Origin: Pseudomonadota bacterium
Lineage (GTDB): Bacteria; Pseudomonadota; Gammaproteobacteria; Steroidobacterales; Steroidobacteraceae
DNA: 27,927 bases
Assembly (NCBI GenBank): GCA_947454665.1
Contig: CANGMU010000004.1
Coordinates: 1 to 27,927, forward strand
Reading direction: 5' to 3'
Part shown: piece after piece, positions 14,834-22,165 of the stretch
Layout: every line of letters starts with the position of its first letter
Position numbering within the stretch: the first letter of the stretch is position 1
Translations under genes and position numbers: made by a program
Notes under the pieces: model-generated
Database searches by the model: none
Told to the model about the DNA's origin: nothing
What the model saw: only the letters and a program-made list of their open reading frames with translations

Positions 14834-15633
14834 CAGGCATCCCCGTTGTTGTCGGCTTCCTCGGCGGCCTTTTCCGCGGCCTCGCGCGCGGCGCGGTCCT
14901 TTTCGCGGTTACGCACCAGGATGCGCGAGAAGATGATGCCGCCTTCGTAGAGCACCCACATCGGCAGCGCCATCATCACCTGCGACAGCGCGTCCGGCGG
15001 CGTGAGCATCGCAGCGACGACGAAGATGCCGATGACCACATAGCCACGGACCTCGACGAGCTTCTCGATGCTGACGAGGCCGGTCAGCACCAGCAGCATC
15101 ACCGCCACCGGCACCTCGAAGGCGGCGCCGAAGCCGAGGAACATCGTCAGCGCGAAATCCATGTACTCGTTGATGTCCGTCATCATCTGCACGCCCTTGG
15201 GCGTGGTCATGACGAAGAAGTGGAAGGCCATCGGGAACACGACGAAGTACGCGAAGGCGACGCCGACGTAGAACAGCACGATTGACGACACGAGCAGCGG
15301 TACGGCAAAGCGCTTTTCGTGGCGGTAGAGGCCCGGAGCGATGAAGCCCCAGAGCTGGGCCAGCAGATAGGGCATGGCGATGAACGCGGCCACCATGAAC
15401 GAGAGTTTCAGGGGCGTCGTGAACGTCGACATGACGTTCGTCGCGATCAGCGAGCTGCCCGCCGGCAGCTGCTTGGAGAGTGGCTTGGCCAGGTGCTCGA
15501 AGATCTGGTTCGAGTAGTACGCGCAGGGGACGAAGACCACCACGACGGCGATCACCATCCGCATCAGGCGTTCACGCAGCTCCAGCAGGTGGGAGAGCAG
15601 CGTGCCCTCGGCGAGCTTTTCAGACGCGCTCAT
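14833..15633 (-). CDS. tatC: Sec-independent translocase subunit TatC
   Basis: The protein has 266 residues and six membrane helices. Family motifs include LSHLLELRERLMRMVIAVVVVF at the N-terminus (the SHLxELRxRL segment that contacts the twin-arginine signal), the FTTPLKLSF segment, QLWGFIAPGLYRHEKR, FVVFPMAFHFF, and GAAFEVPVAVMLLVLTGLV. TatC binds twin-arginine signal peptides with TatB and recruits TatA for folded-protein export. A charged tail rich in Arg, Glu and Ala follows the last helix. The start overlaps the tatB end by 14 bases. The gene order tatA-tatB-tatC is standard. Confidence 0.97.
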   Translation of the reverse strand: MSASEKLAEGTLLSHLLELRERLMRMVIAVVVVFVPCAYYSNQIFEHLAKPLSKQLPAGSSLIATNVMSTFTTPLKLSFMVAAFIAMPYLLAQLWGFIAPGLYRHEKRFAVPLLVSSIVLFYVGVAFAYFVVFPMAFHFFVMTTPKGVQMMTDINEYMDFALTMFLGFGAAFEVPVAVMLLVLTGLVSIEKLVEVRGYVVIGIFVVAAMLTPPDALSQVMMALPMWVLYEGGIIFSRILVRNREKDRAAREAAEKAAEEADNNGDA

Positions 15634-16111
15634 GGTTTCCGACCATCGGCGTGGGGCTCACCGTTTCCGGTGCGGCGGGTTCGAACTGCGAGCCCTCGTG
15701 GACTTCCGGCGTCCAGGCGTTGGCGACCGGTGCTTCGGGGGCGACGGAATCGCCCTCTGCCGCAGGCGCGGCCTGCGCGACCGCCGGGTGCGTGGCTTCG
15801 GCGGGCACCTCGGCCGGGATGTCCGTTGCGGCCGGCGTCGGCTCCGCCGTCGCCACGGTGCTTTCCGGGGTGACAGGGGCCTCGTGACCGTAGGGCGGAT
15901 GGAACTGATCCGGCGGCGGCGTCTTGTTGGCCGCGTTCTTGTTCAGCTCTTCGAGGTTGATTTCCGTTTCGAGCTGTTCGCGGAACTGCCGCGCCATCGC
16001 GCGCGCCTTGCCGGCCCAGCGGCCCACCTGGGCCACGAGCTTCGGCATCTTCTGCGGGCCGAGGACGATCAGCGCGACCAGGAAGATCAGCGCGATGTGA
16101 GGAAAGCTCAC
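15620..16111 (-). CDS. tatB: Sec-independent translocase subunit TatB
   Basis: This 163-residue protein starts at GTG 16111, ten bases after tatA. An in-frame ATG 72 bases earlier would overlap tatA and add an Arg/Pro-rich stretch. It has one N-terminal helix (HIALIFLVALIVLGPQKMP) with the Gly-Pro hinge, then an amphipathic helix (KLVAQVGRWAGKARAMARQF) and a long Pro/Ala/Glu-rich tail of about 90 residues. The helix-hinge-amphipathic pattern with GPQKMPKL is typical of TatB. The usual FDIGF start is replaced by SFPHI, but position and hinge leave little doubt. It forms the signal-recognition complex with TatC. Confidence 0.92.
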   Translation of the reverse strand: MSFPHIALIFLVALIVLGPQKMPKLVAQVGRWAGKARAMARQFREQLETEINLEELNKNAANKTPPPDQFHPPYGHEAPVTPESTVATAEPTPAATDIPAEVPAEATHPAVAQAAPAAEGDSVAPEAPVANAWTPEVHEGSQFEPAAPETVSPTPMVGNHERV

Positions 16112-16121
16112 CGCGGTGTCT

Positions 16122-16379
16122 CTAGGCCTGGGGGCCCTTGTCCTTCTGCGCGGTGCCAGCCTTGGCTTCCGGGAATTCGGCATCCGGCTCGCCGGGCTGC
16201 TTCTGCGCCAGCTGCTTGGCAGCTTCCGTGCCTTCGGCTTCGCCGTCGCTCATGGCTTTCTTGAAGCCCTTCACGGCGCCGCCGAGGTCGGAGCCGATGC
16301 TGCGCAGCTTCTTGGTGCCGAACACGACCAGCACGATGAGCAGGATCACCAGCAGATGACGGGGGGAAAAGAGATCCAT
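16122..16379 (-). CDS. tatA: Sec-independent translocase subunit TatA
   Basis: The protein has 85 residues. A short membrane helix (HLLVILLIVLVVFGTKKLRSIGSDLG) contains the conserved FGTKKL hinge, followed by an amphipathic helix AVKGFKKAMSD and an acidic, Glu/Lys-rich tail. These are the hallmarks of TatA, which polymerises to form the translocation element for folded twin-arginine proteins. GGAG lies seven bases before ATG 16379. It is the first tat gene after dtd on the same strand, across a 61-base gap. Confidence 0.95.
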   Translation of the reverse strand: MDLFSPRHLLVILLIVLVVFGTKKLRSIGSDLGGAVKGFKKAMSDGEAEGTEAAKQLAQKQPGEPDAEFPEAKAGTAQKDKGPQA

Positions 16380-16391
16380 GTTCGGACTCCG

Positions 16392-16421
16392 GGCGATATC
16401 GCCGTGGGGCCCACGATCATA
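16392..16421 (-). promoter_or_regulatory. Possible tatABC promoter with leader palindrome
   Basis: On the minus strand TATGAT (16421-16416) is a good -10 match between dtd and tatA, but the -35 region is weak. The transcript leader would contain the perfect 12-base palindrome GGCGATATCGCC (16392-16403) before the tatA ribosome-binding site. Read-through from dtd is equally possible. Confidence 0.3.
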
Positions 16422-16440
16422 GGCGAAAACGCGTGGTGAC

Positions 16441-16893
16441 TCACGCGCCCCGGGCCGTATCCAGAATGAAGGTCACCGGGCCGTCATTGACCAGTGCCAC
16501 CTGCATGTCGGCGCCGAAACGCCCGGTTGCCACGGTTCCTCGGTGCCGGTCGCGCGCGGCGCCCACCAGGCCGTCGAACAGACTGCGCGCCACGTCGGGT
16601 GGCGCAGCCGTGCTGAAGCCAGGCCGGGTGCCCTTGCGGGTGTCTGCGGCGAGCGTGAACTGCGACACCAGCAGCAGGCCGCCTCCCGTCGTCACCAGGT
16701 CCCGGTTCATCCGGCCTTCGTCGTCCGGGAAGATCCGGTAGGTGAGGATGCGTTCGAGCAGCCGGCTGGCGTCCTGGGCGGTGTCGCCGGCAGCGACGCC
16801 CACCAGGGCAAGGATGCCGGGACCGATTTCGCCGACCCGTTCGCCGGCGACATCGACCGAGGCGCTGCGGACACGCTGGATGAGAGCGATCAT
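16441..16893 (-). CDS. dtd: D-aminoacyl-tRNA deacylase (Dtd)
   Basis: The 150-residue protein is a complete DTD1. It starts with ALIQRVRSASVDV, followed by GILALVGVAAGD, RMNRDL, the SQFTLAAD motif (SQxTL), DTRKGTRPGFSTAA and the C-terminal NDGPVTFILDT containing the cross-subunit Gly-cisPro motif. The dimeric enzyme removes D-amino acids, and glycine from mischarged tRNA, protecting translation. GGAG at 16903-16900 sits six bases before the ATG at 16893. It diverges from the cytochrome gene and runs in the same direction as tatABC, so it may be the first gene of that transcript. Confidence 0.95.
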   Translation of the reverse strand: MIALIQRVRSASVDVAGERVGEIGPGILALVGVAAGDTAQDASRLLERILTYRIFPDDEGRMNRDLVTTGGGLLLVSQFTLAADTRKGTRPGFSTAAPPDVARSLFDGLVGAARDRHRGTVATGRFGADMQVALVNDGPVTFILDTARGA

Positions 16894-16981
16894 CGTTTAC
16901 TCCAACGACCTGTGCGGGTGGCAATTTTGCCGCCTGAACCGTAACATTCCGCACTCTTTGCGATTGCTCTGGGGATGCGGA

Positions 16982-17632
16982 ATGTCCGTTCGTGCTTGGT
17001 CCTATCCGGTGGTTCTGACTCTGGCGGCCGTGTTTGGCAGCTTCGCGGCGCAGGACGCCCAGGCAGCCGGCGATGCCGCGCGCGGCAAGACCTTGGGCTA
17101 CACCTGCCTGGGCTGCCATGGCGTGGACGGCTACAAGAACGCCTACCCGACTTACAGCGTGCCGAAGCTTTCCGGCCAGCACCCGGGCTACATCGTTCTG
17201 GCCCTCAAGGCCTACAAGAGCGGTGAGCGCGGCCACGGCACGATGCATGCCCACGCCTCGTCGATGTCCGACCAGGACATGGAAGACATCGCCGCCTATT
17301 TCGCCGGCACGCCGGTGAAGTCTGCGCCGGGTTCGGCTGGCACGGGCGAAGTGCCCGCCGTCGTGAACACCGTCTGCTCGGCCTGCCACGGCAAGGACGG
17401 CGTCGGCATCATGGATACCTACCCGACGCTGTCGGGCCAGCACTCGGATTACATCGAGCGCGCGCTGACGGACTACCGCTCGGGTGCCCGTCGCAACGGC
17501 ATCATGGCGTCGTTCGCCGGCCAGCTGAAGCCGGAAGAGATCAAGGTCGTGGCCAAGTACTTCGCGAAGCAGAAGCCTGCGCTTGAAACGCTGGCCCGCC
17601 CGCAGTTCAAGGCGACCGCCCCGGCTAAATAA
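16982..17632 (+). CDS. Dihaem cytochrome c4-type protein
   Basis: This 216-residue protein starts at ATG 16982, with a GGGGA ribosome-binding site upstream. A signal peptide ends near AQAAGDA. Two haem-binding motifs follow, C42-L-G-C45-H46 and C132-S-A-C135-H136, each in a class I cytochrome c domain with the repeated PTYSVPKLSGQHPGYI / TYPTLSGQHSDYI segment. Candidate axial methionines are Met88 or Met95 and Met175 (NGIMASFAG). This tandem layout matches the periplasmic cytochrome c4 family, electron carriers to terminal oxidases. An in-frame start 240 bases upstream overlaps dtd and lacks a signal peptide. A strong terminator follows. Confidence 0.92.
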   Translation: MSVRAWSYPVVLTLAAVFGSFAAQDAQAAGDAARGKTLGYTCLGCHGVDGYKNAYPTYSVPKLSGQHPGYIVLALKAYKSGERGHGTMHAHASSMSDQDMEDIAAYFAGTPVKSAPGSAGTGEVPAVVNTVCSACHGKDGVGIMDTYPTLSGQHSDYIERALTDYRSGARRNGIMASFAGQLKPEEIKVVAKYFAKQKPALETLARPQFKATAPAK

Positions 17633-17667
17633 GCGCCGCGGCCTGCGCGGGCAGCCTGGCTGCCCTG

Positions 17668-17706
17668 ACGCCCTCCCGCCTCGCGGCGCGGAGGGCGTTT
17701 TCGTTT
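17668..17706 (+). terminator. Intrinsic terminator of the cytochrome c4 gene
   Basis: ACGCCCTCC-CGCC, loop TCGC, then GGCG-C-GGAGGGCGT forms a 13-pair GC-rich stem with one bulged C. It is followed by TTTTCGTTT at 17697-17705. This is a textbook Rho-independent terminator 35 bases after the cytochrome stop codon and just before the convergent azoreductase gene. Confidence 0.85.
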
Positions 17707-17713
17707 GGGCGCC

Positions 17714-18328
17714 TTACTTCACGACGCGGGCGATTTCCGCCAGCGCGTTGGCGCGACCGGTGTCGCGGGCCTCGTCTCCCAGGTTCGCGCCTTCGGCACG
17801 GATCACGGTGATGTCCGTGATGCCGATGAAGTTGAACACGGCCTTCAGCCAGGCTTCCTGGTGGTCGACGGTGACTTCGAAAGGCTGACCGGCATAGGAC
17901 CCGCCGCGCGACGACAGGATGTAGAGCTTGCGGCCACCAGCCAGGCCCTCGGGGCCCGTGGCGGTGTAGCGGAAGGTGCGGCCGGCGCGCGTGACGCGGT
18001 CGTACCAGGCCTTCAGCTGCGTCGGCACGCCGAAGTTGTACATCGGGGCGCCGATCACGATGGCGTCGGCAGCGAGCACTTCTTCCAGCATCGCATCGGC
18101 TTCATCGGCCGCGGCCCGCAGGGCAGGATCCAGCGCCGAACGGTCGGGCGAGTTCATCGCCATCGCGAGGCCGCCTGACACGTGGTCCGGCGGGTTCGCG
18201 CCGACATCGCGGTAGGTGACGGTCGCATCGGGATGGTGCTGGCGCAGGGCCGCGACGGTGGCCGCGCTGAGCTGGCGGGAGCCGGAATAGTCGCCGAGGA
18301 TGCTCGAATCGATGTGCAGGATCTTCAT
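17714..18328 (-). CDS. azoR: FMN-dependent NADH-azoreductase (AzoR family)
   Basis: The 204-residue flavodoxin-like protein has the N-terminal strand and phosphate loop (KILHIDSSILGDYSGSRQLS), the FMN-binding PMYNFGVPTQLKAWYDRV segment, and ILSSRGGSYAG. All are typical of E. coli AzoR-type enzymes. These dimeric enzymes reduce quinones and azo compounds by two electrons, and a role in quinone detoxification is usually proposed. It starts at ATG 18328, only 15 bases after the stop of the S9-like gene on the same strand, so they may share a transcript. It ends next to the cytochrome terminator. Confidence 0.93.
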   Translation of the reverse strand: MKILHIDSSILGDYSGSRQLSAATVAALRQHHPDATVTYRDVGANPPDHVSGGLAMAMNSPDRSALDPALRAAADEADAMLEEVLAADAIVIGAPMYNFGVPTQLKAWYDRVTRAGRTFRYTATGPEGLAGGRKLYILSSRGGSYAGQPFEVTVDHQEAWLKAVFNFIGITDITVIRAEGANLGDEARDTGRANALAEIARVVK

Positions 18329-18343
18329 GCGGTCGTCTTAACC

Positions 18344-19972
18344 TTATGGCAGCGGGATTTCGAAAAGCGTAATGCGGTCGCTGTACATCGACAGCGCAGC
18401 GCGACCCAGCGTTGAGCCGGCAGGATCCGTGCGCAGACGGACGTGGCTGCGGTCGAGATCGGACTGCAGGCCGATCCACACCAGCAGGGCGCCGACGTCG
18501 CGCAACGCATCATCACGCAGGCGGCCTTCGCCGATTTCCACGAAGGCGAGTCCGTGGCCGGGCGTGCCGCGCAGGTCCGGCGCCACGACCGCATAGCCGA
18601 GCTCGTTGACGGCGAACTGCGTGGCCGGGTCCCAGCCCGGTCGATAGGGCGATTCAAAGCCGGCATGCAGGTCGATCAGCACCGGATGTGGACCCGGCGT
18701 GCGGGGCTTGTACAGGAAGGCCGGTATTTCACGGTATTTCGTGTCCACCCGGTCCCAGGTGGCGAAGCGGAAAGCCTGCGGCACGACTGGTGCCGCGACG
18801 CCGGGGATCGCCGTTTCGCTGCGCGTCCAGCGCGTGAGCGTGGGCGTGCCTTCGAGCGTGTACACATAGACATCGCGTGTCGCGGTGGGGGATTCAACCG
18901 CGACCGCGAGACGCTTGCCGTTGGCATCGAAGCCGAACTGACGCAGCAGCGATCCTGCCGGCAGGGGTGGCAACAGCAGGTCCGCATGCTGCGCGAGGTC
19001 GTGCACGACGAGCCGGCCGTAGCCGGACTCGTTCAAGGTATAGGCCACAAGCCGGCCATCGCGCGACAGGGCCATGCGATCGATATCCGCATGGTCCTGC
19101 GGTGCCAGCACGCGATGCTCGTGCGTGAAGAGGTCTGCGTAATGCAGCCCGGCGAATTCCTCGCCGCGCGTCGCCACGAAATAGAGGCCGCGGCCGTCGC
19201 GCGAGAACTGCGCATCACCGATCGTGGTCTTCATCGGCGCGCGCGTCACGACCGGTGCGGCCGCAAAGCGTCCGCGCAGCCGCTTGCGCGGCGGCGGCGG
19301 CGGTGCCGGCACGGGCTCGATCTGCGTGAGCGCGCCACTGCGCAGTTCCAGCACGTAAAGGCGCTGGTCCGTCGGCGACACCCGCCCGCGCAGCAGCAGT
19401 TTCGCATCGTCCCAGGACCAGTCGAGCACGGCGAGGTCCTGGTCTTCGCGTTGCGCGATCCGCCTCGGTGCCGCAGCGGATCCGACATCGGCGACAAACA
19501 CCTCGCGCCGGCCCCCTTCGCGGCCTTCCATCGTGAAGGCCAGCTGTCGTCCGTCATGCGACCAGCGCGGCAGGTCCTGTCGCAGCCTGCCGTCGCCCAG
19601 GCGGCGTGTGTTGGCGTCGTCCAGCTGGCGCAGGACGAGCGAGGGATGGCGCTCGCCCACGTGGGCCTGTAGCAGCACGACGCGGTTCGCGTCGACGGGG
19701 CTGGCTGCCGCGCCGAGCACCGCATCGCGCCCGAAGCTCAGCTGCTCGCGCATGCCCAGCGGCTGCGTCACCCGGTGCAGCTGTTCCGTCGCACCAAAAC
19801 GCGTGCGGATGAACAGCGCACCGTCTGCGGTCCAATCCGCAAACGCCGCAGCACGCAGCTCCGCATAGGCCGCTTGCGCGGCGTCGGGCGCCGCAGCGGC
19901 TGCAGGAAAGGGCAGGGTGATGGCGACCAGCGCACAGGCCGCGACGAAGGCGGCAGGAAATCCTTTGGACAT
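18344..19972 (-). CDS. Truncated S9 prolyl-oligopeptidase-like protein, probable pseudoenzyme
   Basis: The protein has 542 residues: a signal peptide (to about residue 28), a beta-propeller-like region with WSHDGRQLAF, WSWDDAKLLL and SRDGRLVAY repeats (about 40-400), and the start of an alpha/beta hydrolase domain (IPAFLYKPRTPGPHPVLIDLHAG, NELGYAVVAPDLRGTPGHG). S9 peptidases normally have HGG for the oxyanion hole and GGSYGG at the nucleophile. Here they read HAG (436-438) and AGSTLG (518-523). The protein stops about 20 residues after the nucleophile region, so the catalytic Asp and His (normally some 130 residues further on) are absent. The azoreductase gene starts 15 bases later, leaving no room for a frameshifted remainder. 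A pseudogene and a binding-only protein are both possible. Confidence 0.75.
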   Translation of the reverse strand: MSKGFPAAFVAACALVAITLPFPAAAAAPDAAQAAYAELRAAAFADWTADGALFIRTRFGATEQLHRVTQPLGMREQLSFGRDAVLGAAASPVDANRVVLLQAHVGERHPSLVLRQLDDANTRRLGDGRLRQDLPRWSHDGRQLAFTMEGREGGRREVFVADVGSAAAPRRIAQREDQDLAVLDWSWDDAKLLLRGRVSPTDQRLYVLELRSGALTQIEPVPAPPPPPRKRLRGRFAAAPVVTRAPMKTTIGDAQFSRDGRGLYFVATRGEEFAGLHYADLFTHEHRVLAPQDHADIDRMALSRDGRLVAYTLNESGYGRLVVHDLAQHADLLLPPLPAGSLLRQFGFDANGKRLAVAVESPTATRDVYVYTLEGTPTLTRWTRSETAIPGVAAPVVPQAFRFATWDRVDTKYREIPAFLYKPRTPGPHPVLIDLHAGFESPYRPGWDPATQFAVNELGYAVVAPDLRGTPGHGLAFVEIGEGRLRDDALRDVGALLVWIGLQSDLDRSHVRLRTDPAGSTLGRAALSMYSDRITLFEIPLP

Positions 19973-19978
19973 CCGGCG

Positions 19979-19984
19979 ATTCTA
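19979..19984 (-). promoter_or_regulatory. Possible -10 element of the S9-like gene
   Basis: On the minus strand TAGAAT ends six bases before the ATG at 19972, with CGCCGG between. No Shine-Dalgarno sequence and no strong -35 are present. Nearby TTGACA (19998-20003, plus strand) is a perfect -35 hexamer for the divergent reductase, but no -10 follows at the right spacing. Confidence 0.33.
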
Positions 19985-20061
19985 GCTTGCGCAACCGTTG
20001 ACACTGCACCCTGCAGCGTCGAAGGTGAGCCGCCTCCCGCGACCATCAGGATGCCCGCACC

Positions 20062-21075
20062 GTGACCGCGTTCCGCGCCTTCCGCATTCACGAGGACCGT
20101 CGTGACGGCAAGCCCGTCATCCGTGCCGGTTTCGAATCCCTGGCACTCGATGACCTGTCTGCCGGCGAGGTCGTCATCCGCGTCGCCTGGTCGGACATCA
20201 ACTACAAGGACGCGCTGGCCGCGACCGGTGCCGGTCGCATTCTGCGTCGCTATCCGTTGGTGGGTGGCGTGGACCTCTCCGGTATCGTCGAATCCTCCAC
20301 CGATGCGCGCTACAAAGCCGGCGATCGCGTGCTCGTCACGGGCTGCGGCTTGTCGGAAACCCTCGATGGGGGCTACGCCGAATTCGCGCGCGTGCCTGGC
20401 GATGCGGTGATCCCGCTGCCGGAAGGCCTGTCGCTGCGTGAAGCGATGTCACTGGGCACCGCAGGCTTCACCGCTGCGCTGGCCATCCATCGCATGGAAC
20501 ACAACGGCCAGACACCGGCCAAGGGTCCGATCGCCGTGACCGGCGCGACGGGCGGCGTCGGCAGCATCGCCATCGACATGCTGAAAGGCCGCGGCTATCG
20601 CGTCATCGCGATCAGCAGCAAGGCGGAACAGGCCGAATACCTCTGCGCGCTCGGCGCCGATGAAGTACTCCTGCGGGGTGACATCGACCTCGCCACGAAC
20701 CGGCCCTTGGAAAAGGCGCAGTTCGGCGGTGCGATCGACAACGTCGGTGGCGAACTCTTGTCCTGGCTCTGCCGCAGCACCGATGGCTGGGGCAATGTCG
20801 CGTCCATCGGCCTTGCGGGTGGCGCGCAGCTCAGCACCAGCGTCATGCCTTTCATCCTGCGTGGCGTGAACCTTCTAGGCATCAACTCCTCCGCCACGCC
20901 ACGCGAGCCGCGGCTCGCGGTCTGGCAGCGCATCGGCACGGACCTGCGACCGCGCCATCTGGCGCGAGTCGTCACGCGCGAGGTCGACTTCGCGGACCTG
21001 CCTTCGGCGTTTGCGGCGTTCATCGACAACCGCAACACCGGCCGCACGCTCGTGCGCATCGGCGGCGGTGAATGA
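20062..21075 (+). CDS. AcuI/YhdH-type acryloyl-CoA reductase (MDR superfamily)
   Basis: The 337-residue zinc-free medium-chain reductase matches the YhdH/AcuI family: SDINYKDALAATGAGRI, RYPLVGGVDLSGIV, AGDRVLVTGCGLSE, GGYAEFARV, and the NADPH fold TGATGGVGS (160-168). It also has IDNVGGELLSWL and GLAGGAQLSTSVMPFILRGVNLLGINS. Family members reduce acryloyl-CoA to propionyl-CoA with NADPH, detoxifying a reactive intermediate; other substrates are possible. It starts with GTG at 20062, where homologues begin (FRAFRIHED). Its TGA overlaps the start of the next, unknown gene, indicating co-translation. Confidence 0.9.
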   Translation: MTAFRAFRIHEDRRDGKPVIRAGFESLALDDLSAGEVVIRVAWSDINYKDALAATGAGRILRRYPLVGGVDLSGIVESSTDARYKAGDRVLVTGCGLSETLDGGYAEFARVPGDAVIPLPEGLSLREAMSLGTAGFTAALAIHRMEHNGQTPAKGPIAVTGATGGVGSIAIDMLKGRGYRVIAISSKAEQAEYLCALGADEVLLRGDIDLATNRPLEKAQFGGAIDNVGGELLSWLCRSTDGWGNVASIGLAGGAQLSTSVMPFILRGVNLLGINSSATPREPRLAVWQRIGTDLRPRHLARVVTREVDFADLPSAFAAFIDNRNTGRTLVRIGGGE

Positions 21076-21545
21076 CCGCGCCTGCGCAACAGGTCCTGAT
21101 GGCCTCCCTCGCAGCGCTGTTCCAGGCCTTGCAGGCGCCGGGCTACTCGCAGCAACTCGGTCCATCGGTCCCGGGCGCCACCTCGCCAGGGGGATCGCGC
21201 GTGCCCGGCACATCCTTCGAACTCCAGCCCACCGAAGTTGCCGAGCGCCTGCACCGATTCATGGGTGATGCCGCTGGACTCCTGGCCGAGGCGGACTGCC
21301 GCGCGCGTCGGGCCGTGCGTGAAGGCCAGGATCCGCCAACGATGCGGGAGGTCTTCGAGGCGATGAACGTCCTGTCGACGCAGGCCAGCGACTGCAAGGA
21401 AACGCTGTCCCGATATCAGGCTGCCGTGGCTGGTTTGTATCCGACGAAGCAGCAGCCGCTCGTGCAGGCATTGTTCACGGATCCGGCCAGGCTGGATGCC
21501 ATGCCGGTGCAGCAGTTCATGGCCGTATTGGTACGCAACGGATGA
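21072..21545 (+). CDS. Hypothetical protein, unrecognised
   Basis: I do not recognise this 157-residue protein. It has no signal peptide and no membrane helix. The N-terminal 30 residues are Ala/Leu/Gln-rich and probably helical, followed by a Gly/Pro/Ser-rich linker (GPSVPGATSPGGSRVPG). The rest, from about residue 50, is predicted helical, with EVAERLHRFMGDAAGLLAEAD and MREVFEAMNVLSTQASDCKETLSRYQAAVAGLYP. There are two cysteines. The start overlaps the reductase stop (ATGA) and the stop overlaps the rsmG start (ATGA), so it is tightly coupled to both. Codon use and GC look like its neighbours, and these overlaps make it a real gene. Confidence 0.75.
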   Translation: MTAPAQQVLMASLAALFQALQAPGYSQQLGPSVPGATSPGGSRVPGTSFELQPTEVAERLHRFMGDAAGLLAEADCRARRAVREGQDPPTMREVFEAMNVLSTQASDCKETLSRYQAAVAGLYPTKQQPLVQALFTDPARLDAMPVQQFMAVLVRNG

Positions 21546-22165
21546 AGACCCTGAAATCGGGTGCCGAGAAGATGGGACTTGCACTCACTGAGGTGCAGGC
21601 CGCGCAGCTCATGCAGCTGGGCGACGAGCTGCGCCGCTGGAACAAGACCTACAACCTCACGTCCGTGGATACGCCCGCCGAGGTGCTCACGCATCACCTG
21701 CTCGACAGCCTCGCTGCGCACGATGCGCTGGCTGGCACGCGCATCGCCGACGTCGGCACCGGCGCGGGCTTCCCGGGACTGCCGCTTGCGATCCTGTATC
21801 CGGAGCGGCAGTTCCTGCTGGTGGATTCGGCGGGCAAGAAGCTGCGCTTCATCGCGCATGTCGCGCGCCTGCTGAAGCTTTCCAACGTGAAGACGCTGCA
21901 TGCCCGCGTCGAATCACTGCCCGTCGACCCGCAGGACACGGTCATCACGCGCGCCTTCGCACCGATGCCGCGTCTGGTTGAATGGATCCGCCCGCTCTGC
22001 GATGCGCACACGCGCGTCGTCGCGATGAAGGGCAAGTGGCCCCCGCCGCCGGGCTCCGAAGACGAGGGCGATCTGCCCGGCTGGACGGTGGAGTCTTTCC
22101 GCCGTGTCGAAGTGCCGGGGCTCGACGCCGACCGGCATCTGGTGTTCCTCAAACTCGCGGGCTGA
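21542..22165 (+). CDS. rsmG: 16S rRNA (guanine-527-N7)-methyltransferase RsmG (GidB)
   Basis: The 207-residue protein is a full-length RsmG: RRWNKTYNLTSV, THHLLDSLAA, the S-adenosylmethionine site IADVGTGAGFPGLPLAI (68-84), FLLVDSAGKKLRFI, VITRAFAPM and MKGKWP. It methylates G527 of 16S rRNA; loss gives low-level streptomycin resistance in several bacteria. It starts at ATG 21542 in an ATGA overlap with the unknown gene. mnmG (gidA), its usual upstream partner, is not here. The usual downstream partner parA is separated from it by the opposing GT2-GH17 gene, whose stop codon abuts that of rsmG without a gap. Confidence 0.95.
   Translation: MKTLKSGAEKMGLALTEVQAAQLMQLGDELRRWNKTYNLTSVDTPAEVLTHHLLDSLAAHDALAGTRIADVGTGAGFPGLPLAILYPERQFLLVDSAGKKLRFIAHVARLLKLSNVKTLHARVESLPVDPQDTVITRAFAPMPRLVEWIRPLCDAHTRVVAMKGKWPPPPGSEDEGDLPGWTVESFRRVEVPGLDADRHLVFLKLAG

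Noticed and set aside
18344..18440. A frameshift explaining the short S9-like protein
   Set aside because: The other minus-strand frames here show no S9 C-terminal sequence, and azoR begins 15 bases after the stop, so the missing part is absent rather than shifted.
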